From Herpetosiphon geysericola (GTDB lineage Bacteria > Chloroflexota > Chloroflexia > Chloroflexales > Herpetosiphonaceae): a DNA stretch of 64,000 nt. The stretch lies in contig NZ_LGKP01000021.1 in assembly GCF_001306135.1 (NCBI RefSeq), forward strand, positions 124,001-188,000, given 5' to 3'. The notes below the pieces were generated by a model. It saw only the letters and a list, made by a program, of their open reading frames with translations, was not told the origin of the DNA and searched no databases. Of this stretch, positions 24,321 through 32,789 are shown one piece after another. Numbering within the stretch: the first letter of the stretch is position 1; every line of letters starts with the position of its first letter. Made by a program: the position numbers and the translations under genes.

Positions 24321-25436
24321 ATGTTAGCTCAAATTCGTTCACGCAAACGGTTATTGGCGATTGGTGCTGCGGTTTTGGTTGTCTTTTTCATCGTTACGCA
24401 AGTGTTTAATGGTTCGAGTAATGCTGGGCAAAAATTACAGACTGTTTCGAATGCGTTAGAACCATCTAATCGCGAGGCTATGCCCGAATCGTCGACTGAC
24501 TTATATCGTCAAGATTCTGCTAATTCAGAGATGTTGTTGTCGCAATCGCCTGAAAGCACTGGTTCGACGGCACTTGGCGGGGCTGCTGCACCAACTGATA
24601 GCGAAGGCAAAACCCAGCAACCACAACAGCCGAATGCTGCACCTAGCCAAGCCACCGAGCGCTTGGTGATTAAAAACGCTAATGTTGAAGCGCTGATCGA
24701 CTACAAGCAAATGCGCTTAGCCAGCACCCAAATTGAAAATATGGTGCTGCGTTTGGGTGGCTTTATCGTTTCGACTGATGATGCGAGCAGCAATGACGAA
24801 GCCCAAGCCTATATCTCGCTGGCCTTTCGAGTGCCCGCCGATCAATTTGAAAAAGCCTTGAATGCCTTTGAAGAAAATAAGCTCGAAGTTGTGCGGCGCG
24901 AAGTGTCGGGCCAAGATGTTACCGAAGAATTTGTTGATAATCAGTCGCGCTTAGCCAATTTGGAAGCAACCGCCGCGCGAATTCGCGAATTGTTGGCCAA
25001 AGCTGAAACTATCGCCGATACGATTACAATCAATGAAACTTTAGCTCAATACGAAAGCCAAATTGAAGTTATCAAGGGCCGCCAGAAATTTTTGAGCGAT
25101 AGCGCTTCGATGAGCTTGGTTACTTTGATGATTCGGCCAAAAGCCACCGAATATAACATTTTTACCACGCTTGATATTGGCCAAAATGTGCGCAACGCGC
25201 TTGCCCGTGCCGAAAAACCAGCCTGGACTCCGCTTGCTGCTGCGAGTGGCGCTTGGGACGATGTTTTGGCAATTGGCAAAGATTTGGCCGAGACCTTGGT
25301 TGTTTGGGCCGTCTGGCTGCCAATTTGGTTGCCATTACTGTTGGTTGCTTGGTTTGGCTGGCGCAAATGGCGCAAATATAGCCAAAGCCAAAATACTCCA
25401 ATCAATAGCCCAAATCCGACCGTCAACCAACCCTAA
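24321..25436 (+). CDS. DUF4349 domain-containing membrane protein
   Basis: A 371-residue protein with an N-terminal membrane anchor (about 12-31, no lipobox), a Ser/Gln-rich linker, and a DUF4349 domain (about 115-275). Signature segments are LVIKNANVEALI, GGFIVSTDDAS, ISLAFRVPADQFEKAL, EVSGQDVTEEFVDNQSR and RLANLEAT, with a coiled coil in the second half. A C-terminal transmembrane helix (about 325-350) ends in a basic tail. The function of DUF4349 is unknown. AAAGGG precedes ATG 24321. Confidence 0.85.
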   Translation: MLAQIRSRKRLLAIGAAVLVVFFIVTQVFNGSSNAGQKLQTVSNALEPSNREAMPESSTDLYRQDSANSEMLLSQSPESTGSTALGGAAAPTDSEGKTQQPQQPNAAPSQATERLVIKNANVEALIDYKQMRLASTQIENMVLRLGGFIVSTDDASSNDEAQAYISLAFRVPADQFEKALNAFEENKLEVVRREVSGQDVTEEFVDNQSRLANLEATAARIRELLAKAETIADTITINETLAQYESQIEVIKGRQKFLSDSASMSLVTLMIRPKATEYNIFTTLDIGQNVRNALARAEKPAWTPLAAASGAWDDVLAIGKDLAETLVVWAVWLPIWLPLLLVAWFGWRKWRKYSQSQNTPINSPNPTVNQP

Positions 25437-25466
25437 ATTGTGGTACCATTTTGGCAACGCCATCGC

Positions 25467-25496
25467 AGGGCTAAGAGCTAGTGCTCTTGGCCCTTT
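25467..25496 (+). terminator. Probable terminator
   Basis: AGGGCTAAGAGC (25467-25478) pairs with GCTCTTGGCCCT (25483-25494), with one mismatch and a TAGT loop, running into TTTGTG. It lies between the DUF4349 and PHP genes. Confidence 0.6.
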
Positions 25497-25512
25497 GTGT
25501 TGGGAGGGTTAA

Positions 25513-26352
25513 ATGTTGCTCGATTTGCATTGTCATACCATTGCTACACCCCATCATTCACATTGGACACCAAACGGATTAATCGCGGCGGCCCAAGCTG
25601 CTGGAATTGGCGTGATTGGCATTGCCGACCACAATACGACCAGCCAAGTAGCTGCCTTTGCTGCGGCGGCGCAGGCTGCTGGCCTGCATTTCATCGGCGG
25701 TGTTGAATTCGATAGCGCTTTCAATGACAAGCTCTGGCATACTTTGGTCTATGGCGCAAACCCCAACGATGCTGGAATTTTGGGCTTGTGCGAGGCGGTT
25801 GTAAGCCGCAATCATGCAGATGCCCAACGCTTGCTGGAGCAAACCCACGCTGCTGGCCACGAGCTGCCAAGCCTTGGCCAAATTGCCGTCGATCGCCCGG
25901 CCAATTTGGCCGATGTGGCCCATGCCTTGGTGCGTGATGGAATCTGGCCCGGCCAAACTGGTGTTGATCCCGAATCGGCGGGCATGGCCTATTTGTTGAC
26001 CAACCAGCCTGAAGCCTACAATCCGTTGAGTGTGGCCGAGATTGTGCAGGTAGCGCACGCTGCTGGTGGGGTGGCAATGTTGGCCCATCCTGGGCGCGAA
26101 AAAAGCGTCTACGCCATCCCAGCCACTGCCGAAGATTTGGCGGCGCTGGCGGCGGTTGGGCTTGATGGCATTGAGGTCTATTATCCAATGCATAGCCCTG
26201 AGCAAGTGGCCTTTTTTGAGCAGCAAGCGGCCTTGCATAGCTTTTTGATCAGCGCTGGTGGCGATTCGCATGGCCCGCGCGATCCGTTCAGCCCTCAGCC
26301 AGCCGAGCGTTGCAGCGCGTTGTTGGCCCGCTTCGGGATTGATGTCCGATGA
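25513..26352 (+). CDS. PHP domain phosphoesterase
   Basis: A 279-residue metal-dependent phosphoesterase. Metal-binding motifs typical of the PHP fold are visible: DLHCHT at residues 4-9, GIADHNT (about 35-41), a Glu in FIGGVEF, MLAHPGR and GGDSHGP near the C-terminus. Close relatives include the 3',5'-nucleoside bisphosphate phosphatase / RNase AM type. TTGGGAGGG precedes ATG 25513. Its TGA overlaps the ATG of the next gene, so the two are translationally coupled and may act in one pathway. Confidence 0.87.
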   Translation: MLLDLHCHTIATPHHSHWTPNGLIAAAQAAGIGVIGIADHNTTSQVAAFAAAAQAAGLHFIGGVEFDSAFNDKLWHTLVYGANPNDAGILGLCEAVVSRNHADAQRLLEQTHAAGHELPSLGQIAVDRPANLADVAHALVRDGIWPGQTGVDPESAGMAYLLTNQPEAYNPLSVAEIVQVAHAAGGVAMLAHPGREKSVYAIPATAEDLAALAAVGLDGIEVYYPMHSPEQVAFFEQQAALHSFLISAGGDSHGPRDPFSPQPAERCSALLARFGIDVR

Positions 26353-27248
26353 GCGTAATTGTCTGTTTTATTGATGGTGTTGGCTTGTTGCCAGCCCCAG
26401 CGCCACCTTGGACAACTGCCCATTTGCCAACCCTCAGCAGGTTGCTTGGCGCTGTGCCACACAGCAATTTGCTGATCGATCAGCCAAGGCTCTATTTTCG
26501 GGCGATTGATGCGACGTTGGGCGTTGAAGGCTTGCCGCAAAGTGGCACCGGCCACACCAGTTTATGGACGGGCGTAAACGCTTCAGCCTTATTGGGTAGG
26601 CATTATCCGGCCTATCCTGCACCATCGCAGCGCCCGATGATTGCTGAACAAAGCCTATTTGCCAAAGTGCAACAGCTTGGCCGCACCAGCCTGATTGCCA
26701 CCGTGCATCGCGATAACTATTGGGAGCTCGTAGCCAAGCGCGAGCAACGGGCAACCGCCGCCGCCTTTGCTGCCCAAGTTGTCGATTTGGCGCTGCCTGC
26801 TACGCCAGAGTGGCGCAACGGCCAAGCAGTAACGTGGGATATAACTGGCGCTTATTTGCAACAATGGGGTGCGTTGGCTGGCTTGCCCACAATTACGGCC
26901 CACGAAGCGGGCTTGCGGCTTGGCAGAGCGCTACGTTTGGCCGATTTTGTGCATTACGAATGCTATTTGCCCGATTTCGTCGGCCATCGGCGAATTGCTG
27001 AAACACCAGAACGCACATTGGAACTAATCGATCACATGCTTGGCTCGTTGCTCAGCCAAATGCAAACCAACGATAGCTTGATTGTGGTCAGTGATCATGG
27101 CAACTTAGAGATGATCGAACACACCAGCCATAGCCGCAACCCTGTGCCATTGTTAGTGGTTGGTGCGAACGCTCAACGCGCCGCCAAAGTCGCCGATATT
27201 AGCCAGATCACGCCCTTGATTCTCGACCTGCTGAGCATTGAGAGATAG
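26349..27248 (+). CDS. Alkaline phosphatase superfamily metalloenzyme (phosphoglycerate mutase/phosphopentomutase-like)
   Basis: A 299-residue protein with the metalloenzyme fold. FIDGVG near the N-terminus gives a metal-binding aspartate, LPQSGTGHTSLWTG carries the probable Thr nucleophile, and VVSDHGNLEMIEHTSHSRNPVPL provides the second metal site in the way 2,3-bisphosphoglycerate-independent phosphoglycerate mutases do. It is far shorter than those enzymes (about 510) because the phosphotransferase insert domain is absent. A phosphatase or mutase of unknown substrate is likely. It is coupled to the PHP gene by ATGA overlap. Confidence 0.78.
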   Translation: MSVIVCFIDGVGLLPAPAPPWTTAHLPTLSRLLGAVPHSNLLIDQPRLYFRAIDATLGVEGLPQSGTGHTSLWTGVNASALLGRHYPAYPAPSQRPMIAEQSLFAKVQQLGRTSLIATVHRDNYWELVAKREQRATAAAFAAQVVDLALPATPEWRNGQAVTWDITGAYLQQWGALAGLPTITAHEAGLRLGRALRLADFVHYECYLPDFVGHRRIAETPERTLELIDHMLGSLLSQMQTNDSLIVVSDHGNLEMIEHTSHSRNPVPLLVVGANAQRAAKVADISQITPLILDLLSIER

Positions 27249-27251
27249 CGC

Positions 27252-27257
27252 TATAAT
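27252..27257 (+). promoter_or_regulatory. Probable -10 element
   Basis: TATAATAGG, 48 bases before the start of the DUF1349 gene. Confidence 0.45.
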
Positions 27258-27304
27258 AGGCCAACATGCTCAGATCGTGCTTAGTTTTCGAAGGAGCAAA
27301 CGCG

Positions 27305-27853
27305 ATGCAATGGTTAAACGAACCCCAACAATGGTCATCAAACGATAACGTGCTGACCATAACCCCTGAAACCAAAAGCGATTTTTGGCGCACCACCCAC
27401 TATGGGTTTATTTATGATTCTGGCCATTTTTACTATCAAGTTGCCGAAAATAATTTTAGTTGTAGCGTGCGAGTGCGTGCCAACTACCAAAACCAGTATG
27501 ATCAAGCTGGCTTGATGGTGCGGCTTGATGAATATAATTGGCTCAAATGTGGCATCGAATATGTCGATGGCGTGTATCATGTGAGCGCTGTTCTGACCCT
27601 AGAACACTCAGATTGGTCGGTGGTGAAATTGGCTGAAGCGCCAGAAGAACTATGGCTGACGGTCACGCGCAACGGCGACACGCTGCAAGTGCTGTATGCC
27701 ACCGAGGCAGCAGCTACGCCAACCATGGTGCGCTTGGGCTATTTTCCGCCCGCCTTGCCTGTGCAAGTTGGCCTCATGGCTGCTGCGCCAATTCAAACTG
27801 GCTTTAGCGCCGAATTCCGCGATTTCCAGCTCGAAGCCTTGCCCCAAGAGTAG
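27305..27853 (+). CDS. DUF1349 domain protein (concanavalin-like fold)
   Basis: A 182-residue cytoplasmic protein of the DUF1349 / 'regulation of enolase protein 1' family: LTITPETKSDFWRTTHYGF, DQAGLMVRLDEYNWLKCGIEY and SDWSVVKL are the conserved stretches of its jelly-roll fold. Biochemical function is poorly defined; a sugar-binding role is plausible. The frame begins at 27266, but GAAGGAG at 27289-27295 points to ATG 27305. Confidence 0.82.
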   Translation: MQWLNEPQQWSSNDNVLTITPETKSDFWRTTHYGFIYDSGHFYYQVAENNFSCSVRVRANYQNQYDQAGLMVRLDEYNWLKCGIEYVDGVYHVSAVLTLEHSDWSVVKLAEAPEELWLTVTRNGDTLQVLYATEAAATPTMVRLGYFPPALPVQVGLMAAAPIQTGFSAEFRDFQLEALPQE

Positions 27854-27907
27854 CATGTTTGTGTCAGTATGGTATAGTTGGGCCGAATATCGACCAACAG
27901 GAAGCCT

Positions 27908-28702
27908 ATGCTGAACCAAGCTCTCGCTCAATTAACGCCACCATTGAAATGGGCCGGCGGCAAGCGCTGGCTCATTCCACGCTTAATCGATTATTGGCAA
28001 GCGTATCACGATCGGCCCTTGGTGGAGCCATTTGTTGGTGGTTTGGCTGTTGCTTTAGGCTTGCAACCGCAACATGCACTTTTGAATGATATTAATCAGC
28101 ATGTGATTAATTTTTATCATTGGTTGCAGCAAGGTTTGTTGATTGATTTTGAATTGCGCAATGATCAAGCGCTGTATTATCAATATCGTGATCAATTCAA
28201 TCACTTAATTCGAGCTGGCGAAACCCAAACCGCCCAGGCCGCTGGTTTATTTTATTATCTCAATCGAACTGGCTATAACGGGTTATGTCGTTTTAATCAG
28301 CGTGGTATGTTTAATGTGCCATTTGGGCGCTACAAACGCATTGGCTATTGCTACGATTTTGGCCATTATCGCGAAGTATTAAGCCAATGGCATTTTCAGC
28401 AAGGCCATTTTGCAGCGATTCAGCTGCCAGCAAATGCCTTTATTTATGCAGACCCACCCTATGATGTGCCGTTTCGCGCTTATAGTTCACAGGGCTTTAG
28501 TTGGTCAGAGCAAGTGCAACTGGCAGAGTGGTTGGCGGCGCATCGCGGGCCAGTCGTTGCATCGAATCAAGCAACTGAACGCATTTTGGATCTCTATCGG
28601 CAACTTGGGTTTCAGATTGAAATTTTGTCAGCGCCTCGCCGCATCGCCTGCAATGGCGACCGGCAGCCAGCCCTCGAAATGTTGGCCTTCAAAGGAGCTT
28701 AA
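27908..28702 (+). CDS. D12 class N6-adenine DNA methyltransferase (Dam-like)
   Basis: A 264-residue Dam/DpnM-type enzyme that transfers a methyl group from AdoMet to adenine in DNA. The AdoMet-binding motif is LKWAGGKRWL (about 15-24), a second segment is VEPFVGGLAVAL, and the catalytic motif is YADPPYD (DPPY). NRTGYNGLCRFNQRGMFNVPFG is the conserved central region. Relatives usually recognise GATC, which is inferred only. ATG 27908 has AGGAAG upstream; the frame is open from 27878. No restriction endonuclease is adjacent. The next gene starts two bases after its stop. Confidence 0.9.
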   Translation: MLNQALAQLTPPLKWAGGKRWLIPRLIDYWQAYHDRPLVEPFVGGLAVALGLQPQHALLNDINQHVINFYHWLQQGLLIDFELRNDQALYYQYRDQFNHLIRAGETQTAQAAGLFYYLNRTGYNGLCRFNQRGMFNVPFGRYKRIGYCYDFGHYREVLSQWHFQQGHFAAIQLPANAFIYADPPYDVPFRAYSSQGFSWSEQVQLAEWLAAHRGPVVASNQATERILDLYRQLGFQIEILSAPRRIACNGDRQPALEMLAFKGA

Positions 28703-28704
28703 TC

Positions 28705-29172
28705 ATGGCGATTGTGCTTAAGCCGCCAAGTGCCTTGCCCACCAGCAAAACCTTGCCCACAATTTTCTTGGCTGGCTCGATCGAGATGGGCAGCGCGATT
28801 GATTGGCAAGCTGAAATCGCACAAGAATTGGCTGCTGATGATGTATTGTTGCTCAATCCGCGCCGCGATGCCTGGGATAGCTCGTGGGCGCAAACGATCG
28901 ATAATCCACTGTTTCGCGGCCAAGTTGAATGGGAGCTAGATGGCTTGGCATTGGCCGATTTGATCATCATCTACTTTGCGCCGCAAACTCAATCGCCAAT
29001 TAGCTTGCTCGAATTGGGCTTATTTGCTGGCAGTGGCAAGCTGTTGGTTTGTTGCCCAGCAGGCTTTTGGCGCAAAGGCAATGTTGATATTGTCTGTGCT
29101 CGCTACCAGATTCCCCAAGTTGCCAGCCTTGAAGCGCTGATTGCGGCCTGCAAACGTTTAGCCAAAGATTAG
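28705..29172 (+). CDS. Nucleoside 2-deoxyribosyltransferase-like protein
   Basis: A 155-residue protein with the pattern of the Nuc_deoxyri_tr family: TIFLAGSIEMG at the N-terminus, LLNPRRDAWDSSW, QVEWELDGLALADLIIIYF, SPISLLELGLF and CPAGFWRKGNVDIVC. Family members cleave or exchange the N-glycosidic bond of deoxynucleosides. The catalytic Glu is probably in LLELGL. The start is two bases after the methylase stop, with AAAGGAG in the methylase coding end, so translation is coupled. A role in nucleotide salvage or DNA modification is inferred from context. Confidence 0.75.
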   Translation: MAIVLKPPSALPTSKTLPTIFLAGSIEMGSAIDWQAEIAQELAADDVLLLNPRRDAWDSSWAQTIDNPLFRGQVEWELDGLALADLIIIYFAPQTQSPISLLELGLFAGSGKLLVCCPAGFWRKGNVDIVCARYQIPQVASLEALIAACKRLAKD

Positions 29173-29504
29173 CGCAACGGAACCACGAAGAACGCGAAGA
29201 TCGCGAAGGCTGAGCAACCCTCCAATCGATAGGTTCATCAAGCAACGGCTGCTTACCAGCAATTGTCCTTGAGGGGGTGCAGGGGGATGAAAACACCCTG
29301 CGTTTCCTGCCTTGAGGCGGGACGGAAGGGTGGTGATCGACGCTCTATGCCAATAATAAAAGATTTCGTTGCAAAACTCGTTCAGAATGAACTAAAAACT
29401 TTCATGATTCATCAGAAATAGACTTTTCGTTAATCGAAGAAGTTGCATAAAATCAGCCTAAATACCCCTCGCTCAATTGGCTAGGATCATGTTAAAATAG
29501 AGCT
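29173..29504. repeat. Intergenic repeat region
   Basis: A gap of about 330 bases without a gene. It begins with a three-unit 9-base-period block, CCACGAAGAACGCGAAGATC (about 29182-29208), followed by unique sequence, a copy of the two-hairpin element at 29273-29339, and an AT-rich stretch that presumably carries the promoter of the next gene (TAAAAT at 29493-29498). Confidence 0.6.
29273..29339 (+). repeat. Two-hairpin dispersed repeat, copy A
   Basis: Begins GGGGGTGCAGGGGGATGAAA. Hairpin 1 is CAGGG.../CCCTG; hairpin 2 is CCTGCC TTGA GGCGGG with one G-T wobble; ends GGACGGAAGGGTGGTGAT. Homologous to copies at 43497-43550 (minus), 47346-47412 and 52690-52754. Confidence 0.75.
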
Positions 29505-32500
29505 ATGAGTATATCGTCTGCCTCAACGCCAATCGGCGACGTCTTGCAGCAAATTGCCCAACGTTTCGCCCAAAGCAGCCGCTCGCCCTTGTTGCGCAGC
29601 GGTGAATTAGCCTTGCCCGATGCCAGCACCCAGCCGTTGCCCTTAGCTCCTGAATTGGCGGTGGCATGGCGAGCTTTGTTGGGCGAGACTGGCTGGCCGT
29701 GGCAAGCAGAGGCGTTGGCAACTGTGCGGCGTGGTTTGGGCTTGGCCTTGGTTGCACCTGCGCCACTTGGCCCAGCCTGTTTGTTGCTCTTGGCCGCCGA
29801 GCATATTAGCGCCAATCAAGGCAGTTTGTTGTTACTCGCACCTGATGCAGCCAGCTTGCACGATTTGGCGCAAACTGCCAATAATATCGATGCTCTGCTG
29901 GGCGGCGGTTTTCCGCACCTTGTGGTTGAGCAAACCACCCGCCCACCGCATAGCCCGCCGCGGCTGATTTTAACCACGCCCACAACCTTGCATCAACGCA
30001 TGTTGCGCACCCATCATCGCGGTTGGTCGAATATGTGGCCGCAGTTGAGTGGCATTGTCCTGCCAGCCTTTGATCAAGCCAATAGCACCAGCTTCGGCCA
30101 TTGCCGTTGGTTGTTGCGGCGGGTCGAACGCTTGCGCCCGCGTGCCCGACCATTGACGCTCTACGCTAGCTTAGCGCCAGTCGCCGAAATTGATGAATTA
30201 TTGGCGCGGGTGTTTGATCATCTGCCGCCGCTGGTCTATGCCAATACTGCCCGCATTCCCTTGACGTGGGCATTGTGGAATGGTGGCGCGCAGCCAGTTG
30301 ATGCAGCGCTGAAATTGGCCCTCGCCTTGCGCCAAGCAGGCTTAAGTGTTCAGCTTGATGCACCCGATAACCTAGAACGGGCAATTTTGGCCCAACGCGG
30401 CGCAGCCCAAGGATTAAGTATTGTGCCACGCGCGGCAGCTCCATCCCATGTGTTGGTGATGTTGGGTGGCGTGAATGCAACCAGCCTGCCAAGTTTATTG
30501 GCGAGCGGCCATCGGGCAGTGGTGTTGGTCACCGATCAGTCGATTGCGGCCCAAACGGCATTGGCCCAACCTGCCTTGCTCACGCCCAATTTGCCGCCAG
30601 CCTTGCCAGTTGCTACCCAAAATAACTATATTAGCAGCGGCCATTTGCGCTGTGCCGCCGAAGAGCGACCGCTCCAGCAGAGCGAAATTAGCGCATGGGA
30701 AGTGAGCGATTTAGTCGAGCGCCTGACCCAGCGCAACCAATTGGCGCAACTGCCCGATAGCCCAACCTGGCAACCAGTCGCCAATTTGCAGCAGCGCAGC
30801 GATATTTACGCAACGCTGCATCCAACCACGATTAGCGATGTGCCAGTCCAGATCGTCGATCACGAAGGCACATTTTTGGCCGAACTCGATTCGGTGACGG
30901 TTGAGCGACGTTTGTTTAGCGGCGCGAGCGTGCTCGGCGGGCGGGTGGTTGGCTGGAACGATGATGGGTCGTTAAGCATACGCTTGCAGGATGCAGCCCC
31001 AACCTTGGCCGAGCATCGCTGTAGCGTCTCGGTGCGCGAGCATTTTGGCCAACGCCCGTTGGATGGCGCACGCGCCGAGATCGAACTAACGATTGGCCGC
31101 GTCGTAGTAACTGAGGAAATTGTGGCACGGCGCAGCCTTGCAGATGATGGCAGTCTGCGGCGCGTACCGTTCGAGCCACCGATTCAATTGCAGTGGAATG
31201 CTCCGGCTTTGTGGCTTGGCGCTCCAGAAGCAGGGGCTGGCTTGGGCGAAATTCTGCTTGGCGTCCTGCCATTGTTGCTGCGTTGCCAACCAGATGCCAT
31301 GGTCGCTTGCCTGAGCGACCAACAGCTATATTTGGTCGAAGCGCAGCCTGGCGGACGCGGCATTGTCGAGCAGTTGTATAGCCAATTTGAGGCCTGGCTG
31401 CATTTGGCTGGCTTGGCGGCGCGAACCATGAGCAACGACCCAATCTATGCCAGTTATGCGCAGGCCGAGTTACGTTGGCTCGAAAAGATTTTGGTGCCGC
31501 TGGCAGCGCCGTTGCGGGCTGATATGCCACCAGAACCAGCCCAAATTGCGCCGCCACGCGTCGAACGTGCCAGCCGCCAATCGATGGTGATTAGCACGAA
31601 CGAGTTGAATGCCCGCCGCCGTGGACGTGGCAATGTTTTTGCCTTGCCCCGTTCGTTGCCCAAACAGGGCGAGGCGGTCAAACGCCCAACGACTCCTTTG
31701 CCGAACCAACCAGCCTTGCCAGCCCAGCCGATGCGCTTGGCGGCTCAGCAACCGCCAGCAAGCAAACCAATTACCAACCAACGCCCAGCAGTGCGCAACG
31801 AAGCGCCGCCAGCACCGCCAGCGCCCGAAAAGGCCAAGCCAAATGTGACCCGTCCGCCGCGCCGCAAGGCCAGCGTTGGGCGTAATGAAGCGCAGCGTTC
31901 GACCCAGCCGTTGGTGCAGCCCAAAGCTGTTGCGCCAAGCAATCAGTTGCCACCAGAACGTGGTTCGGTGGTTGTGCCAGCGCCCAACCAGCCACCAGCT
32001 TACGAGCGGCCACCGTTTCAGCAACGCAACGCGCAGGAAAAACCTGCGGCCCAACGCCCAATCTCGCGCCCAGTTCAACGTGAGCAACAGCCGAATCAAC
32101 GGCCTGCTCCACGCGAAACCCAGCCCAATCAACGGCCAGCCCAGCGTGAGCAACAGCCAGCCCGACCGTATCAGCGCAATGATCAGCCGACCAAGCCGAT
32201 GCCACGCGAAACGCAGCCTAACCAGCGGCCAGTCCAGCGTGAGCAACAGCCAGCCCGGCCATATCAGCGCAATGAGCAGCCAACCAAGCCCATGCCGCGT
32301 GAAGCGCAGCCCAATCAGCGGCCAAATCAGCGTGAGCAACAACCCAATCAGCGCAATGAGCAACCAGCCAAGCCCGTGGAAGCCAACGCCGATCCACAGG
32401 CCATGCTCGAAAAAGCCCGCCGTTTGCGCGAACAGCGCGAAGCTGAGGCGCGGGTTGCCCAACTAATTACGCGGCCAAATCCTGCCAATCACAACGCTGA

Positions 32501-32702
32501 GCCAAGCGAATCACGCTTTAAACAAGGCGATCGGGTGCATTGCGTGCCCTATGGCGAGGGCGTGGTGCAAAAAACGCGCATTCGCGATGGCCGCGAACTA
32601 TTGCTGGTACAATTTCCAGAGCTTGGTGATCTCCGCGTTGATCCAGCGGTCAATGCTGTGCGCATTGTGCGCCCTGAGATTCAAGCCGAAGACGACGAAT
32701 AA
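29505..32702 (+). CDS. Catalytically degenerate MrfA/YprA-type helicase scaffold protein with Gln/Pro/Asn repeats
   Basis: A 1065-residue protein whose N-terminal 650 residues follow the MrfA/YprA DEAD-like helicase order. The P-loop position reads VAPAPLGPA (about 83-91) instead of GSGKT, the DEAH position reads IVLPAFD (about 184-190), and the SAT position reads YASLA. Non-catalytic landmarks survive: TTPTTLHQRML, FGHCRWLLRRVERL, NNYISSGHLRCAAEERPL and a DUF1998-like QPGGRGIVEQLYSQFE. Residues about 690-985 are low-complexity with 31-residue tandem repeats; the end (about 1003-1056) is a PcrA/UvrD-like tudor domain, KQGDRVHCVPYGEGVV. ATP hydrolysis is unlikely; a DNA- or protein-binding scaffold is inferred. 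Confidence 0.72.
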   Translation: MSISSASTPIGDVLQQIAQRFAQSSRSPLLRSGELALPDASTQPLPLAPELAVAWRALLGETGWPWQAEALATVRRGLGLALVAPAPLGPACLLLLAAEHISANQGSLLLLAPDAASLHDLAQTANNIDALLGGGFPHLVVEQTTRPPHSPPRLILTTPTTLHQRMLRTHHRGWSNMWPQLSGIVLPAFDQANSTSFGHCRWLLRRVERLRPRARPLTLYASLAPVAEIDELLARVFDHLPPLVYANTARIPLTWALWNGGAQPVDAALKLALALRQAGLSVQLDAPDNLERAILAQRGAAQGLSIVPRAAAPSHVLVMLGGVNATSLPSLLASGHRAVVLVTDQSIAAQTALAQPALLTPNLPPALPVATQNNYISSGHLRCAAEERPLQQSEISAWEVSDLVERLTQRNQLAQLPDSPTWQPVANLQQRSDIYATLHPTTISDVPVQIVDHEGTFLAELDSVTVERRLFSGASVLGGRVVGWNDDGSLSIRLQDAAPTLAEHRCSVSVREHFGQRPLDGARAEIELTIGRVVVTEEIVARRSLADDGSLRRVPFEPPIQLQWNAPALWLGAPEAGAGLGEILLGVLPLLLRCQPDAMVACLSDQQLYLVEAQPGGRGIVEQLYSQFEAWLHLAGLAARTMSNDPIYASYAQAELRWLEKILVPLAAPLRADMPPEPAQIAPPRVERASRQSMVISTNELNARRRGRGNVFALPRSLPKQGEAVKRPTTPLPNQPALPAQPMRLAAQQPPASKPITNQRPAVRNEAPPAPPAPEKAKPNVTRPPRRKASVGRNEAQRSTQPLVQPKAVAPSNQLPPERGSVVVPAPNQPPAYERPPFQQRNAQEKPAAQRPISRPVQREQQPNQRPAPRETQPNQRPAQREQQPARPYQRNDQPTKPMPRETQPNQRPVQREQQPARPYQRNEQPTKPMPREAQPNQRPNQREQQPNQRNEQPAKPVEANADPQAMLEKARRLREQREAEARVAQLITRPNPANHNAEPSESRFKQGDRVHCVPYGEGVVQKTRIRDGRELLLVQFPELGDLRVDPAVNAVRIVRPEIQAEDDE
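32070..32380 (+). repeat. In-gene tandem repeat (about 93-base unit)
   Basis: Within the degenerate helicase gene, the unit encoding REQQPARPYQRNxQPTKPMP plus RExQPNQRPxQ recurs two and a half times with few changes, giving a 31-residue period. Shorter QPNQRP units flank it. The reading frame is kept. Confidence 0.75.
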
Positions 32703-32789
32703 TTCAATCCGTGACGACGAAGCCACTCACCGTGACCAGCATTGTGCTGATCGCGGTAGCTTTGTTGGTCGCGAATAAAGGATACAACA

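Noticed and set aside
25579-26271. 230-residue frame antisense to the PHP gene
   Set aside because: It shadows a well-conserved gene and reads as non-biological composition.
32070-32380. Tandem repeats considered as a CRISPR array
   Set aside because: The repeats are in frame in a coding region, lack unique spacers of constant length, and encode a coherent 31-residue protein repeat.
31470-32462. 330-residue open frame antisense to the degenerate helicase gene
   Set aside because: It mirrors the low-complexity repeat region; its translation is an improbable Leu/Trp/Arg-rich repeat, and the sense strand has a coherent domain structure.
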